Shown here piece after piece: positions 45,201 through 57,643 of a DNA stretch of 64,000 bases. The notes under the pieces were generated by a model. The model searched no databases. It was not told the origin of the DNA and saw nothing but the letters and a program-made list of their open reading frames with translations. Made by a program: the position numbers and the translations under genes. Numbering within the stretch: the first letter of the stretch is position 1; the number at the start of each line of letters is the position of its first letter. The stretch is from an uncultured Paracoccaceae bacterium (GTDB lineage: Bacteria > Pseudomonadota > Alphaproteobacteria > Rhodobacterales > Rhodobacteraceae), in contig CANLDN010000013.1 in NCBI GenBank assembly GCA_947489445.1, forward strand, positions 46,722 to 110,721, written 5' to 3'.

Positions 45201-46553
45201 TTGGATTGCCTTGCCTTCAATCAGGACGGGTTCAAACGCCTGAATGCCCAGACGGTGCAGCGTTGGCGCACGGTTCAGCATGACAGGGTGTTCGCGGATG
45301 ACTTCATCCAGAATATCCCAGACCTCCGGACGTTCTTTTTCAACCAGCTTCTTAGCCTGCTTTACGGTTGAGGACAGACCTTTGGCCTCCAGCCGCGAGT
45401 AGATAAACGGCTTGAACAGTTCGAGCGCCATCTTTTTCGGCAACCCGCACTGATGCAACTTCAGTTCCGGACCCGTCACAATGACTGAACGACCGGAGAA
45501 ATCGACCCGCTTACCCAAAAGGTTCTGACGGAAGCGACCCTGCTTACCTTTCAGCATATCGGACAGTGATTTCAACGGACGCTTGTTCGCACCCGTGATC
45601 ACACGACCACGACGGCCGTTATCAAACAGCGCATCGACAGATTCTTGCAGCATCCGCTTTTCGTTCCGGACAATGATGTCAGGCGCACGAAGTTCGATCA
45701 GACGCTTCAGACGGTTGTTACGGTTGATCACGCGACGATAAAGATCGTTCAGATCAGACGTCGCAAAACGACCCCCATCCAGCGGGACCAGCGGGCGCAG
45801 CTCTGGCGGGATCACGGGGATCACGGTCAGAACCATCCATTCCGGACGGTTACCGGATTCCAGGAAGCTCTCGACGATCTTCAAACGTTTGATGATCTTC
45901 TTGGGCTTCAATTCGCCAGTGGCTTCTTTCAGGTCGGCGCGCAGTTGCTCTGCTTCCGACTCCAGATCAATCTGGGACAGCATCTCGCGGATCGCTTCGG
46001 CACCGATATTGGCCTGGAACGCGTCCATGCCGTACAAGTCCTGCGCGTCGTTGAACTCTTCCTCGGTCATCAACTGGCCGTAGGTCAGGTCAGTCAGGCC
46101 GGGCTCGATCACCACGTAGTTCTCGAAATACAGAATGCGTTCCAGATCGCGCAGCGTCATGTCCAGCATCAGGCCGATGCGGGAGGGAAGCGATTTCAAG
46201 AACCAGATATGCGCAACGGGTGCGGCCAGCTCGATATGGCCCATGCGTTCGCGACGGACCTTTTGCAGGGTCACTTCCACACCGCATTTTTCGCAGACAA
46301 CGCCGCGATATTTCATGCGCTTATATTTACCGCACAGGCATTCGTAATCCTTGATCGGGCCAAAGATACGCGCGCAGAACAGACCATCACGCTCTGGCTT
46401 GAACGTGCGGTAGTTGATGGTTTCGGGCTTCTTTATCTCACCAAAGGACCACGACAGGATCCGTTCAGGAGAGGCCAGCGAGACCTTGATTTCGTCAAAC
46501 GTTTTCGCCGGGGTAAGCGGGTTAAACGGGTTATTTGTCAGTTCCTGGTTCAT
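42297..46553 (-). CDS. rpoC: DNA-directed RNA polymerase subunit beta-prime
   Basis: 1418 residues. The zinc ribbon cysteines are [19 protein letters not shown] (about 72-90) and the catalytic Mg motif is [12 protein letters not shown] near 460. Bridge helix and trigger-loop segments ([44 protein letters not shown]) are intact. Its start overlaps the preceding 95-codon frame (ATGA), and its GAGGAGG ribosome site is inside that frame's last codons. Confidence 0.98.
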   Translation of the reverse strand: [1418 protein letters not shown]

Positions 46554-46833
46554 TGTTGAACCTCCTCAAACGTAAACGTCGAGTTTACTTTTCTAATGTC
46601 GATTTCGGGGCTAACTGCAATGTCATACGAGGGCAGCCTATCGGACTGCTTGTATCCAACATGCAGCCAAACATAGCCGTCGCCCAGTTTCGCTTTACCG
46701 ACCGAGGTTTGAAACTCGTCGCCAAAGGAAACTGGATGTTGGAAGTCAGCCCAAGCAAAGTCAGTCAGTTCAAGAGTTTCCCCGTTTATCTCAAGGTTTC
46801 CAGATGCGAGTTTCGGAGGCATTTTGAACTTAA

Positions 46834-46837
<4 letters not shown>
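46550..46837 (-). CDS. 95-residue protein of unknown function wedged between rpoB and rpoC
   Basis: 95 codons starting GTG inside the rpoB stop (GTGA overlap) and ending inside the rpoC start (ATGA overlap). No signal peptide or membrane segment. The product is strand-rich (GNLEINGETLELTDFAWADF, GYVWLHVGYKQSD) with no motif I recognise. The perfect overlaps on both sides mean its translation would couple rpoB to rpoC. The only alternative is an untranslated spacer, which would not need to stay open in exactly this frame. Confidence 0.75.
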
Positions 46838-50973
<4,136 letters not shown>

Positions 50974-51398
50974 GTTTGCCGGGTCTCCATAATGTCAGAA
51001 CGCGCGCTTCGGTCGGGCAACCAAAACACACGTCCGATTGAGGTAGGGACCGTTCCAATACCTGAGGTGTATCCCAAACACCTCTCCCGAAACGATCAAC
51101 TTACCTGTCAAAACGCGCAAGCGAAGGCGCTTTGAAAGATAAGTTTCAAATGAACCAGTTTGTTGATTTTCCGAATGTTGCGCGAGTCTGAACGGCTCAA
51201 CTAAGAGAGATTCGGAAAAAGTTCAAGGGCAATCCCAAAAATCAATAGGCTTTTCATAAGGTAGCGTACGGCTCCACAAGACATAATACGGCAATGGCGA
51301 CAAAGACAGCTTTGAACAAGCAACAGGTTCCTGACAAAACAGTCGCACGTTTTTGTGCCCCCAAGGGTGCTGCGGACAATTGAACGTTGGGTGCCGCG
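50974..51398. other. rpoB leader/intergenic
   Basis: 425 bases upstream of rpoB without a convincing gene. It should contain the rpoB leader and possibly a promoter, because the next gene upstream is the unrelated deiminase-like gene rather than rplL. I see no strong terminator for that gene. Confidence 0.5.
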
Positions 51399-52865
51399 TT
51401 ATTTGTTTTGTTTGTGCAGCGTCACACAGTCGATGCCACCGAGTTGCCGCAATAGATCGCCGGTCGAAACCCATTCAACGTCGATGCCGCGCTGCTTCAT
51501 ATCCTGTTGGAACTTCTGATTTAGCGTCTCGGAGCCGCTGCGATTGGTGATCATGTAGCGCTTACCGTCTTTATCCACAGCAACGATCCCATTGGCAAAG
51601 TTGACGTCAATGTTCCCAGCATCCCAAGGACGCCCCCTGCTACCGATCCCGCCGTAATTCGTGGCCTCTCGGATGACCTGAAAACCGGCGTCCTCTAGCG
51701 TTTGTGCTTTCTTATCCAGAATGTCCTGCGCGCCGCGCTGCAGCGCAACCCAGGTCCGATTTTTCAACCCCTCCAGCTCGTTGATGGCTTCGGGGTCAGC
51801 ACTTGGCTGGGCCTTCAGGTCTGCAATGGTAATATCAAGGTTCTTCATTGACTGGTTCAAGTCGGACACCATCACAACACCGTTGTCGAGCGACCGCGTC
51901 TCCATATCGATATGAAACCCATGCTGCTCAATCGATATCAGATTTGACGGTTTCAATTTCAGGGTCTGCGCCAACATTCGGCGCGTCACCTCGATTTCAG
52001 CGGCTTGGGTGTTTGCTGTATCGAGGTCGATGGGCTTGCCGCGTACATCTGCAAGATCCTTCAGCTCTTGTGCCAACGATCCATCAAAGCTTCCGGTATC
52101 AAGAACCTTTTGCACCTCCTCTGATGGCAACTTATTCTCAATCTTTAATATCTTCCAGTTAACCAAAACTGTGTTGCGTCCGATCAATGCGACAGGCTCG
52201 CCGTTCTTATCAGCCGTCGCTATCAGGTTGCCGCCCTCGATCGCAAAGGGGGTTGATCGTACGTCCCAGCCTGCGTCAGCGGCCTCTTGCCCAACTCTAC
52301 CGCTTAACCCGTTGGAAAACGCACGGCCTAGATTGAAAACATCCCCAAGCTCTTCATTCTTGGCCATATCTCGGATAGCGGACCGCGCACTTTGAAAGGT
52401 CTTCGGGGATACGCCCGACACAAGCAAACTCGCCCCGCCGCGTTCATTGGTAAAGACCAAAGCATTATCCTCAGCCCATACATCTTTTGTGGCACCTGAT
52501 TGCGTGCTGACAGAAAATCCGCGCCGCCATCCGATTTGCTGCAATTCAAATGCAAGATCCGGCCCACCCTGATTGGCTTTCGGATTAAGATAAATGGTCT
52601 TGATGGGGGCCGCTGGATTTATATTTTCGCTGCGCAGACTAAAATCGCTACCATCGAAAGGCGTCAACGATGATTCAATCGCGTTCGACGTCTTCGCCGG
52701 CGCAGCTTGAACACTCACCCCCGCAATGCGTTGGGTATCGGATCCTGCTTCGGAATAAGACGGCATCCCGGACTCAGCCAGCGCAACCGAAAATGCTTTG
52801 TCTCGTTCATCAAGTTGCATTTCTGCCGCCAACGTTTGCGACCCATTTCCAAGTCGAACATCCAT
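51399..52865 (-). CDS. deiminase-like protein (guanidino-group-modifying fold)
   Basis: 488 residues, no signal peptide. The first 80 or so residues are Ser/Ala-rich and look disordered. From about 105 the sequence keeps the layout of the agmatine/arginine deiminase superfamily: DVWAEDNALVFTNERGG (the WxRDxG-like strand), FAIEGGNLIATADKNG (the EGGN motif), EQHGFHIDMETRSLDNGVVMV (HxD) and a final LGGIDCVTLHKQ, matching the catalytic-Cys segment GGxHCxT of agmatine deiminases. Possible roles are a deiminase, an amidinotransferase or a protein-modifying effector; the substrate is unknown. It sits between rplL and rpoB, an unusual place. Alternative: a divergent, inactive relative. Confidence 0.6.
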   Translation of the reverse strand: MDVRLGNGSQTLAAEMQLDERDKAFSVALAESGMPSYSEAGSDTQRIAGVSVQAAPAKTSNAIESSLTPFDGSDFSLRSENINPAAPIKTIYLNPKANQGGPDLAFELQQIGWRRGFSVSTQSGATKDVWAEDNALVFTNERGGASLLVSGVSPKTFQSARSAIRDMAKNEELGDVFNLGRAFSNGLSGRVGQEAADAGWDVRSTPFAIEGGNLIATADKNGEPVALIGRNTVLVNWKILKIENKLPSEEVQKVLDTGSFDGSLAQELKDLADVRGKPIDLDTANTQAAEIEVTRRMLAQTLKLKPSNLISIEQHGFHIDMETRSLDNGVVMVSDLNQSMKNLDITIADLKAQPSADPEAINELEGLKNRTWVALQRGAQDILDKKAQTLEDAGFQVIREATNYGGIGSRGRPWDAGNIDVNFANGIVAVDKDGKRYMITNRSGSETLNQKFQQDMKQRGIDVEWVSTGDLLRQLGGIDCVTLHKQNK

Positions 52866-53096
52866 GAATTACATTCCTAAGCCTATTCCGATGCGTCGAA
52901 GGTAGCAGCACAGACTTACCGACAGATGACGAGGTACGCTTGGCGCGCGAGGGCATAGCATGCTGAATGTGCACGCATCGAAAAAACTCAATTCTCAGGT
53001 TGGGGTCAAAACAGCCATTGACCCAAAACCTTCACACATCGTTAACACTTCCGACCGGGCGGTCCGTTAACGCCGGTGTTGCCACATAAACGTGCG

Positions 53097-53133
53097 CATG
53101 CTTTGCGCATGGTTTCTGCATGCTTTCTGTATG
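53097..53133. repeat. 11-base tandem repeat, about 3.4 copies
   Basis: Units GCATGCTTTGC, GCATGGTTTCT and GCATGCTTTCT, then a partial GTATGG, in register: ATG recurs at 53098, 53109, 53120 and 53131. The exact 11-base period is close to one helical turn, as expected for phased protein binding sites. Confidence 0.6.
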
Positions 53134-53242
53134 GCGCAAATCCCAGCATAAGCAGGTGATTAACGTTGTTTTAGGCGCAAGGGTCAAAAACGGCGAAAAT
53201 CGCATACCGGGCGTTGCGCGACCGCTTCGTTAACCCACAAAA

Positions 53243-53270
53243 AAACCGGGCCGCCTGCGCGACCCGGTTT
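53243..53270 (-). terminator. rho-independent terminator after rplL
   Basis: On the minus strand AAACCGGG and CCCGGTTTTTTT form an 8-base stem followed by T7, about 25 bases downstream of the rplL stop. It separates rplJL from the downstream genes, so rpoB should have its own promoter. Confidence 0.9.
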
Positions 53271-53292
53271 CTTTCGATCAGATTGATCCGAC

Positions 53293-53667
53293 TTAGGCCA
53301 GTTCGACCTCTGCGCCAGCTGCTTCCAGCTTGCCTTTGATCTCTTCGGCTTCGTCCTTGGACGCGCCTTCTTTGATCTTGCCACCAGCTTCGACCAGATC
53401 CTTGGCTTCTTTCAGGCCAAGACCGGTGATGCTGCGTACTTCCTTGATCACGTTGATCTTGGATGCGCCAGCGTTCTTGAGAACGACGTCAAATTCAGTC
53501 TTCTCGGCGGCAGCTTCGCCACCGGCGTCGCCACTAGCAGCCATCATTACGGCGCCGCCAGCTGCGGGTTCGATGCCATACTCGTCCTTGAGGATGGTTT
53601 TTAGTTCTTGTGCTTCGAGAAGGGTCAGACCAACAATCTCTTCAGCCAGTTTTTTCAGATCAGCCAT
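53293..53667 (-). CDS. rplL: 50S ribosomal protein L7/L12
   Basis: 124 residues. The N-terminal dimerisation helices (MADLKKLAEEIVGLTLLEAQELKTIL), an Ala/Gly hinge (AASGDAGGEAAAE) and the C-terminal domain (KTEFDVVLKNAGASKINVIKEVRSITGLGLKEAKDLVE) are all normal. It binds the L10 stalk and recruits translation factors. It follows rplJ after a 69-base gap. Confidence 0.98.
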   Translation of the reverse strand: MADLKKLAEEIVGLTLLEAQELKTILKDEYGIEPAAGGAVMMAASGDAGGEAAAEKTEFDVVLKNAGASKINVIKEVRSITGLGLKEAKDLVEAGGKIKEGASKDEAEEIKGKLEAAGAEVELA

Positions 53668-53736
53668 TTTATGCTTTCCGTTTCCGTTAAGTGTGTTCCA
53701 ACGTCAGGGTGTCACCCCCAAGACAGTTCAGATGCT

Positions 53737-54249
53737 TTATGCAGCTTTCTCTTCGATGGTCGAAAGAATGCTCGCGATGTTCGATGCAGGCGCGCCAACG
53801 GCCCCGGCGATGTTCGCAGCAGGTGCACCGATGCAACCCGCGATGGAAGCGATAAGCTCCTCACGGCTTGGCATACCAGCAACTGTTTTTACACCAGCAG
53901 GGTCAAGTGCTTGATCACCCATAGCACCGCCAAGAACGACAAGCTTGTCATTCTCTTTGGCGTATTTATCCACGACCTTGGCCGCAGCCACAGGGTCTTC
54001 GGAATAGGCGAGCACGGTCATGCCTTCAAGGTATTCAGCGATGCTTGCGCATGGCTTACCCTCAAGGGCAATCTTGGCGAGCTTGTTCTTGGCAACGCGC
54101 ACGGAACCGCCCGCTTCACGCATGTTTGCGCGCAGGTCCTGCATTTCAGCAACTGTCATACCTTCGTAGTGGGCAACCACAACGACGCCAGAGCTTTCAA
54201 AGATCTGGCCGAGATCTTCGACCAGCTGTTCTTTTTGTGCTCTATCCAC
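53737..54249 (-). CDS. rplJ: 50S ribosomal protein L10
   Basis: 170 residues from GTG 54249 with a GGAG ribosome site; the open frame continues upstream to 54324 but without family sequence. Core segments include VDRAQKEQLVEDLG and the ANMREAGGSVRVAKNKLAKIAL helix region; the C-terminal helix ASNIASILSTIEEKAA binds L7/L12 dimers. It normally autoregulates rplJL by binding its own leader. Confidence 0.96.
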   Translation of the reverse strand: MDRAQKEQLVEDLGQIFESSGVVVVAHYEGMTVAEMQDLRANMREAGGSVRVAKNKLAKIALEGKPCASIAEYLEGMTVLAYSEDPVAAAKVVDKYAKENDKLVVLGGAMGDQALDPAGVKTVAGMPSREELIASIAGCIGAPAANIAGAVGAPASNIASILSTIEEKAA

Positions 54250-54587
54250 AGTTTCACTCCAAGTTTGGGGTTTCCCCCGGCTCAATTTTGCCCCCACGCG
54301 AACGCGGCGACAGTCGATGTCCACATATACGGGGGTTGAGCCAGCTTGGGCTGAGGCGTGCCTCAGGTCATTCCGGTCTATCCCGTCTCAGGCAGGAATT
54401 ACTGGCTTAGGGCCAACCCACCGTCTCGGACGAATAAAGCCCGAACGAATCAATCCTACGGGCTAAGTTCGTTGGGTACTGCGACATGACGAAAAAGCCA
54501 ATCCCCCATTTCTGGGGTTTTGCCCCGTAAGCGCGGAAACTGTAGACGCTAACGGAATGTTCAAAGGCTTGACCATAAAAGGTGCCT
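54250..54587. other. rplJ leader and divergent control region
   Basis: 338 bases between rplJ (leftward) and the GGDEF-EAL gene (rightward). An L10 autoregulatory leader is expected here by family knowledge; I did not fold it. It must also hold the promoters for both genes. Confidence 0.45.
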
Positions 54588-56378
54588 ATGACGGCGTCAC
54601 ATAACGATAAAATTCGAAATCTTGAAGATTTCGCTGAGATTGCATCAGATTGGTTTTGGGAAACCGATGCTGACCACCGCTTTACCTATTTTTCAAACCG
54701 GTTGGAGGACGTGACCGGCATTTCGACTACCGCGATGATTGGAAAAAGGCGCGACACTATCCCCGCAGAGGATGCATCAGAGCCCAAATGGATCAACCAT
54801 ATGGCTGATCTTGTTGCCCATCGCCCGTTTCGTAACTTCGAGTATATGATCTTGCGGCCCACTGACCAACAACCCGTTTGGATGCGGATTGCGGGACAAC
54901 CGCAATTTGACAAAAACGGTGATTTTCTGGGTTATCTGGGAACTGGCACCGACATATCCGCCGAAACAGTAGCAACGCAACGTCTTGAAGCGTCCAATGC
55001 TGCACTAGCTGAACGCAATAGCGAGCTTGACGAAGCCCGGCGCGCCCTCGAACAGACAGCCTACGAGGATGCGCTGACAGGCCTTTCAAACCGTCGCGCA
55101 TTCGAACGTGATCTGGAGGAGGCCCTTGCCGTGCATGACGGTAATATCGGGCTACTTCACATTGATTTGGATCGCTTCAAATGGGTTAACGATACGCTGG
55201 GTCACCCTGCCGGTGATCATGTTCTGATGATCACCGCAGAACGGCTGCTGGCCGTGATGGCCGAACAGGGTTCGATATATCGTCTTGGCGGCGATGAATT
55301 TGCCGGCATTTTGACCACAAACGTGAGTTGCGCGCTCGCCAACTGGATCGGCGATAGTATCGTGGATGCTGTATCCGCGCCGATGGACGTTTCAAAACGC
55401 AAGGTGCACGTTGGCGCAAGCGTCGGGTTTGCGATTGCAAAATGTTCCGAGACAAGCGCCCGCCGTCTGATTTCTCATGCTGATGTTGCACTTTATGAGG
55501 CAAAGCGCGGTGGGCGAAACACCGTGCGTCAGATTACACCAGAGGTGCAGGCCCATTTCGAGGATCAACGAAAGCTGGCAGGTCAAATCGCCGGCGGCCT
55601 GGACCGGATGGAGTTCGTCCCGTTCTTTCAGCCGCAGGTACACGTCGAAACAAACACAATTATCGGGGCAGAGGCGTTGGTGCGCTGGCAGCACCCCGAA
55701 CGCGGGTTACTGCCCCCCGGCGCGTTCCTGCAAGCCGCCGCCGATCTAGGGCTTTCGGCACAGATTGATAAGGTCATACTCGACGCGGCGCTGGCCGCTG
55801 TTGGCCGGTTGGCGTATGCCGGATTTCATCTCCCCTCTGTCTCTGTGAATGTTAGTGAAGCGCGGCTGCTTGACCCTTCGCTTTGCGATGACGTCAAAAA
55901 ATTGTGGACTGACCGACGCTGTCGATTATCAATCGAGTTGCTTGAAACGATTTACTTCGATGACACCCATCATGGCCATCAGTTTGACGATAACCTCGGT
56001 CGGTTGCGCGAAATGGGGGTTGGCATTGAAACTGACGATTTCGGTAGCGGCCGCGCATCCATCACCGGTCTTTTGCGGACGTCTCCGGACCGGTTAAAGA
56101 TTGATCGCAGCCTCGTTCAGGCAGTTGTCGCCGACCCCACGAAGCGCAGCCTCGTATCCGCCATCCTTGACATGACCCGCGCGCTTGGCATCGAAAGCAT
56201 TGCGGAAGGTGTCGAAACACAGGCTGATATCGACGCCCTACAGCGTATTGGCTGCCAGATGTTCCAAGGTTACGCGATCTCTTATCCGCTCAGTGAAGCG
56301 GATTTTCTGACCTATCTTGCGTCGCAGTCCGGCCCGGATTTTGCAACGCGCGCGCCAAAACGAAAACGGCAGACCTAA
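54588..56378 (+). CDS. PAS-GGDEF-EAL cyclic-di-GMP protein
   Basis: 596 residues from ATG 54588 (AAAAGG ribosome site; the upstream GTG at 54582 overlaps it). A PAS domain covers about 10-130 (DWFWETDADHRFTYFSNR, then GYLGTGTDI). A short coiled coil leads to the GGDEF domain (RLGGDEFAG intact, no I-site RxxD seen). An EAL domain follows with AEALVRW, NVSEARL, ELLETI, ETDDFGSGRAS, LKIDRSLV and IAEGVET, so all metal- and substrate-binding residues are present. It is predicted bifunctional or a conditional phosphodiesterase. It points against its neighbours, between rplJ and rplA. Confidence 0.92.
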   Translation: MTASHNDKIRNLEDFAEIASDWFWETDADHRFTYFSNRLEDVTGISTTAMIGKRRDTIPAEDASEPKWINHMADLVAHRPFRNFEYMILRPTDQQPVWMRIAGQPQFDKNGDFLGYLGTGTDISAETVATQRLEASNAALAERNSELDEARRALEQTAYEDALTGLSNRRAFERDLEEALAVHDGNIGLLHIDLDRFKWVNDTLGHPAGDHVLMITAERLLAVMAEQGSIYRLGGDEFAGILTTNVSCALANWIGDSIVDAVSAPMDVSKRKVHVGASVGFAIAKCSETSARRLISHADVALYEAKRGGRNTVRQITPEVQAHFEDQRKLAGQIAGGLDRMEFVPFFQPQVHVETNTIIGAEALVRWQHPERGLLPPGAFLQAAADLGLSAQIDKVILDAALAAVGRLAYAGFHLPSVSVNVSEARLLDPSLCDDVKKLWTDRRCRLSIELLETIYFDDTHHGHQFDDNLGRLREMGVGIETDDFGSGRASITGLLRTSPDRLKIDRSLVQAVVADPTKRSLVSAILDMTRALGIESIAEGVETQADIDALQRIGCQMFQGYAISYPLSEADFLTYLASQSGPDFATRAPKRKRQT

Positions 56379-56413
56379 AGGCCTGCCGCAATCAGTATAA
56401 TTATCTGCTGGTA

Positions 56414-57115
56414 TTAGGCGTTGCCGGTCGCAGATGAGATATCAATCGATACGCCGGGACCCATGGTCGAACTGACGGCGATCTTTTTCATGTACGTCCC
56501 TTTTGCGCCAGCAGGCTTGGCTTTGCCAACCGCGTCAACAAAGGCCAACATGTTTTCTTCGATCTGCTTGGCGCTGAATGACGCCTTGCCGATCCCGGCA
56601 TGCACAACGCCTGCTTTTTCAGCCTTGAACTGTACCTGACCGCCTTTGGCGTCTTCGACAGCTTGCTTGATGTCCATCGTCACCGTACCAACCCGTGGGT
56701 TTGGCATCAGGTTGCGGGGGCCAAGAACCTTACCCAAACGACCGACAATGGCCATCATGTCAGGTGTCGCGATGCAGCGATCAAAATCAATCGTGCCGCC
56801 TTGGACGGTTTCCATCAGATCCTCGGCACCAACGATGTCTGCACCGGCTGCTTTTGCTTCATCCGCTTTTTCACCGCGAGCGAAAACAGCAACACGGACA
56901 GTTTTGCCTGTGCCGTGCGGCAAAGAAACCGTGCCACGGACCATCTGGTCGGCATGACGCGGATCAACGCCCAGCGTCATTGCGATTTCAACAGTTTCAT
57001 CGAACTTCGCCTTGGCATTGTCTTTGACCAATGCAGCAGCCTCGGTGACTGACACATTGTGCTTGTCTGCGAATGCTTCACGTGCCGCAGTTGTACGCTT
57101 ACCAAATTTTGCCAT
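56414..57115 (-). CDS. rplA: 50S ribosomal protein L1
   Basis: 233 residues. Family segments KFDETVEIAMTLGVDPRHADQMVRGTV, LPHGTGKTVRVAVFA and GRLGKVLGPRNLMPNPRVGTV are all present. The start shares one base with the rplK stop (TAATG). L1 forms the stalk at the E site and represses its own operon. Transcription downstream runs into the opposing GGDEF-EAL gene after only 35 bases. Confidence 0.98.
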   Translation of the reverse strand: MAKFGKRTTAAREAFADKHNVSVTEAAALVKDNAKAKFDETVEIAMTLGVDPRHADQMVRGTVSLPHGTGKTVRVAVFARGEKADEAKAAGADIVGAEDLMETVQGGTIDFDRCIATPDMMAIVGRLGKVLGPRNLMPNPRVGTVTMDIKQAVEDAKGGQVQFKAEKAGVVHAGIGKASFSAKQIEENMLAFVDAVGKAKPAGAKGTYMKKIAVSSTMGPGVSIDISSATGNA

Positions 57116-57540
57116 TACTTCACCTCGATGCCCATAGAGCGGGCAGAACCCGCGATGATCAGCATAGCGCCTTCGATGGAGGTCGCGTTAAGATCCTTCA
57201 TCTTGGCTTCGGCGATTTCACGCACCTGCTTGCCTGTGATCGACCCTGCAACCTGCTTGCCCGGCTCTTTGGAACCTGACTTCAGCTTGGCGGCTTTCTT
57301 GATGTAGTAAGACGCAGGTGGCGTCTTGATTTCCATCGAGAACGACTTGTCCTGATAATAGGTGATCACGGTTGGGCAAGGCGCGCCGTTTTCCATGTCA
57401 GCCGTCTTGGCGTTGAACGCCTTACAGAATTCCATGATGTTGATGCCGCGCTGACCCAGCGCTGGACCGACAGGTGGGGAAGGGTTTGCAGCGCCTGCAG
57501 GAACCTGCAGTTTGAGCGTACCCACGATTTTCTTGGCCAT
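57115..57540 (-). CDS. rplK: 50S ribosomal protein L11
   Basis: 141 residues. MAKKIVGTLKLQVPAGAANPSPPVGPALGQRGINIMEFCKAFN is the conserved L11 start, and the C-terminal RNA-binding domain ends AKMKDLNATSIEGAMLIIAGSARSMGI. It is needed for the GTPase-associated centre and stringent response. Confidence 0.98.
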   Translation of the reverse strand: MAKKIVGTLKLQVPAGAANPSPPVGPALGQRGINIMEFCKAFNAKTADMENGAPCPTVITYYQDKSFSMEIKTPPASYYIKKAAKLKSGSKEPGKQVAGSITGKQVREIAEAKMKDLNATSIEGAMLIIAGSARSMGIEVK

Positions 57541-57560
57541 GAGGCCTCTCCTTTTTCAGC

Positions 57561-57577
57561 GATGGGCATTGCCCATC
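57561..57577. repeat. short hairpin between nusG and rplK
   Basis: GATGGGC-att-GCCCATC, a perfect 7-base stem in the 103-base gap between nusG and rplK. Similar GGGCAATGCCC palindromes are frequent between genes in this group. It could attenuate read-through, but there is no T-run. Confidence 0.45.
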
Positions 57578-57643
57578 CTACATTGCCCAAACGGGCGGTT
57601 ATGCCGTGGTTCGCGTTGCCGCTCCCACGTCTGAACACGAAGG

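Larger units (their letters stand above)
52866..53292. other. intergenic region between rplL and the deiminase-like gene
   Basis: 427 bases without a gene. It contains the rplL terminator at its right end, a run of 11-base repeats (listed separately), and presumably the promoter of the deiminase-like gene, since the terminator would stop transcription from rplJL. Confidence 0.55.
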
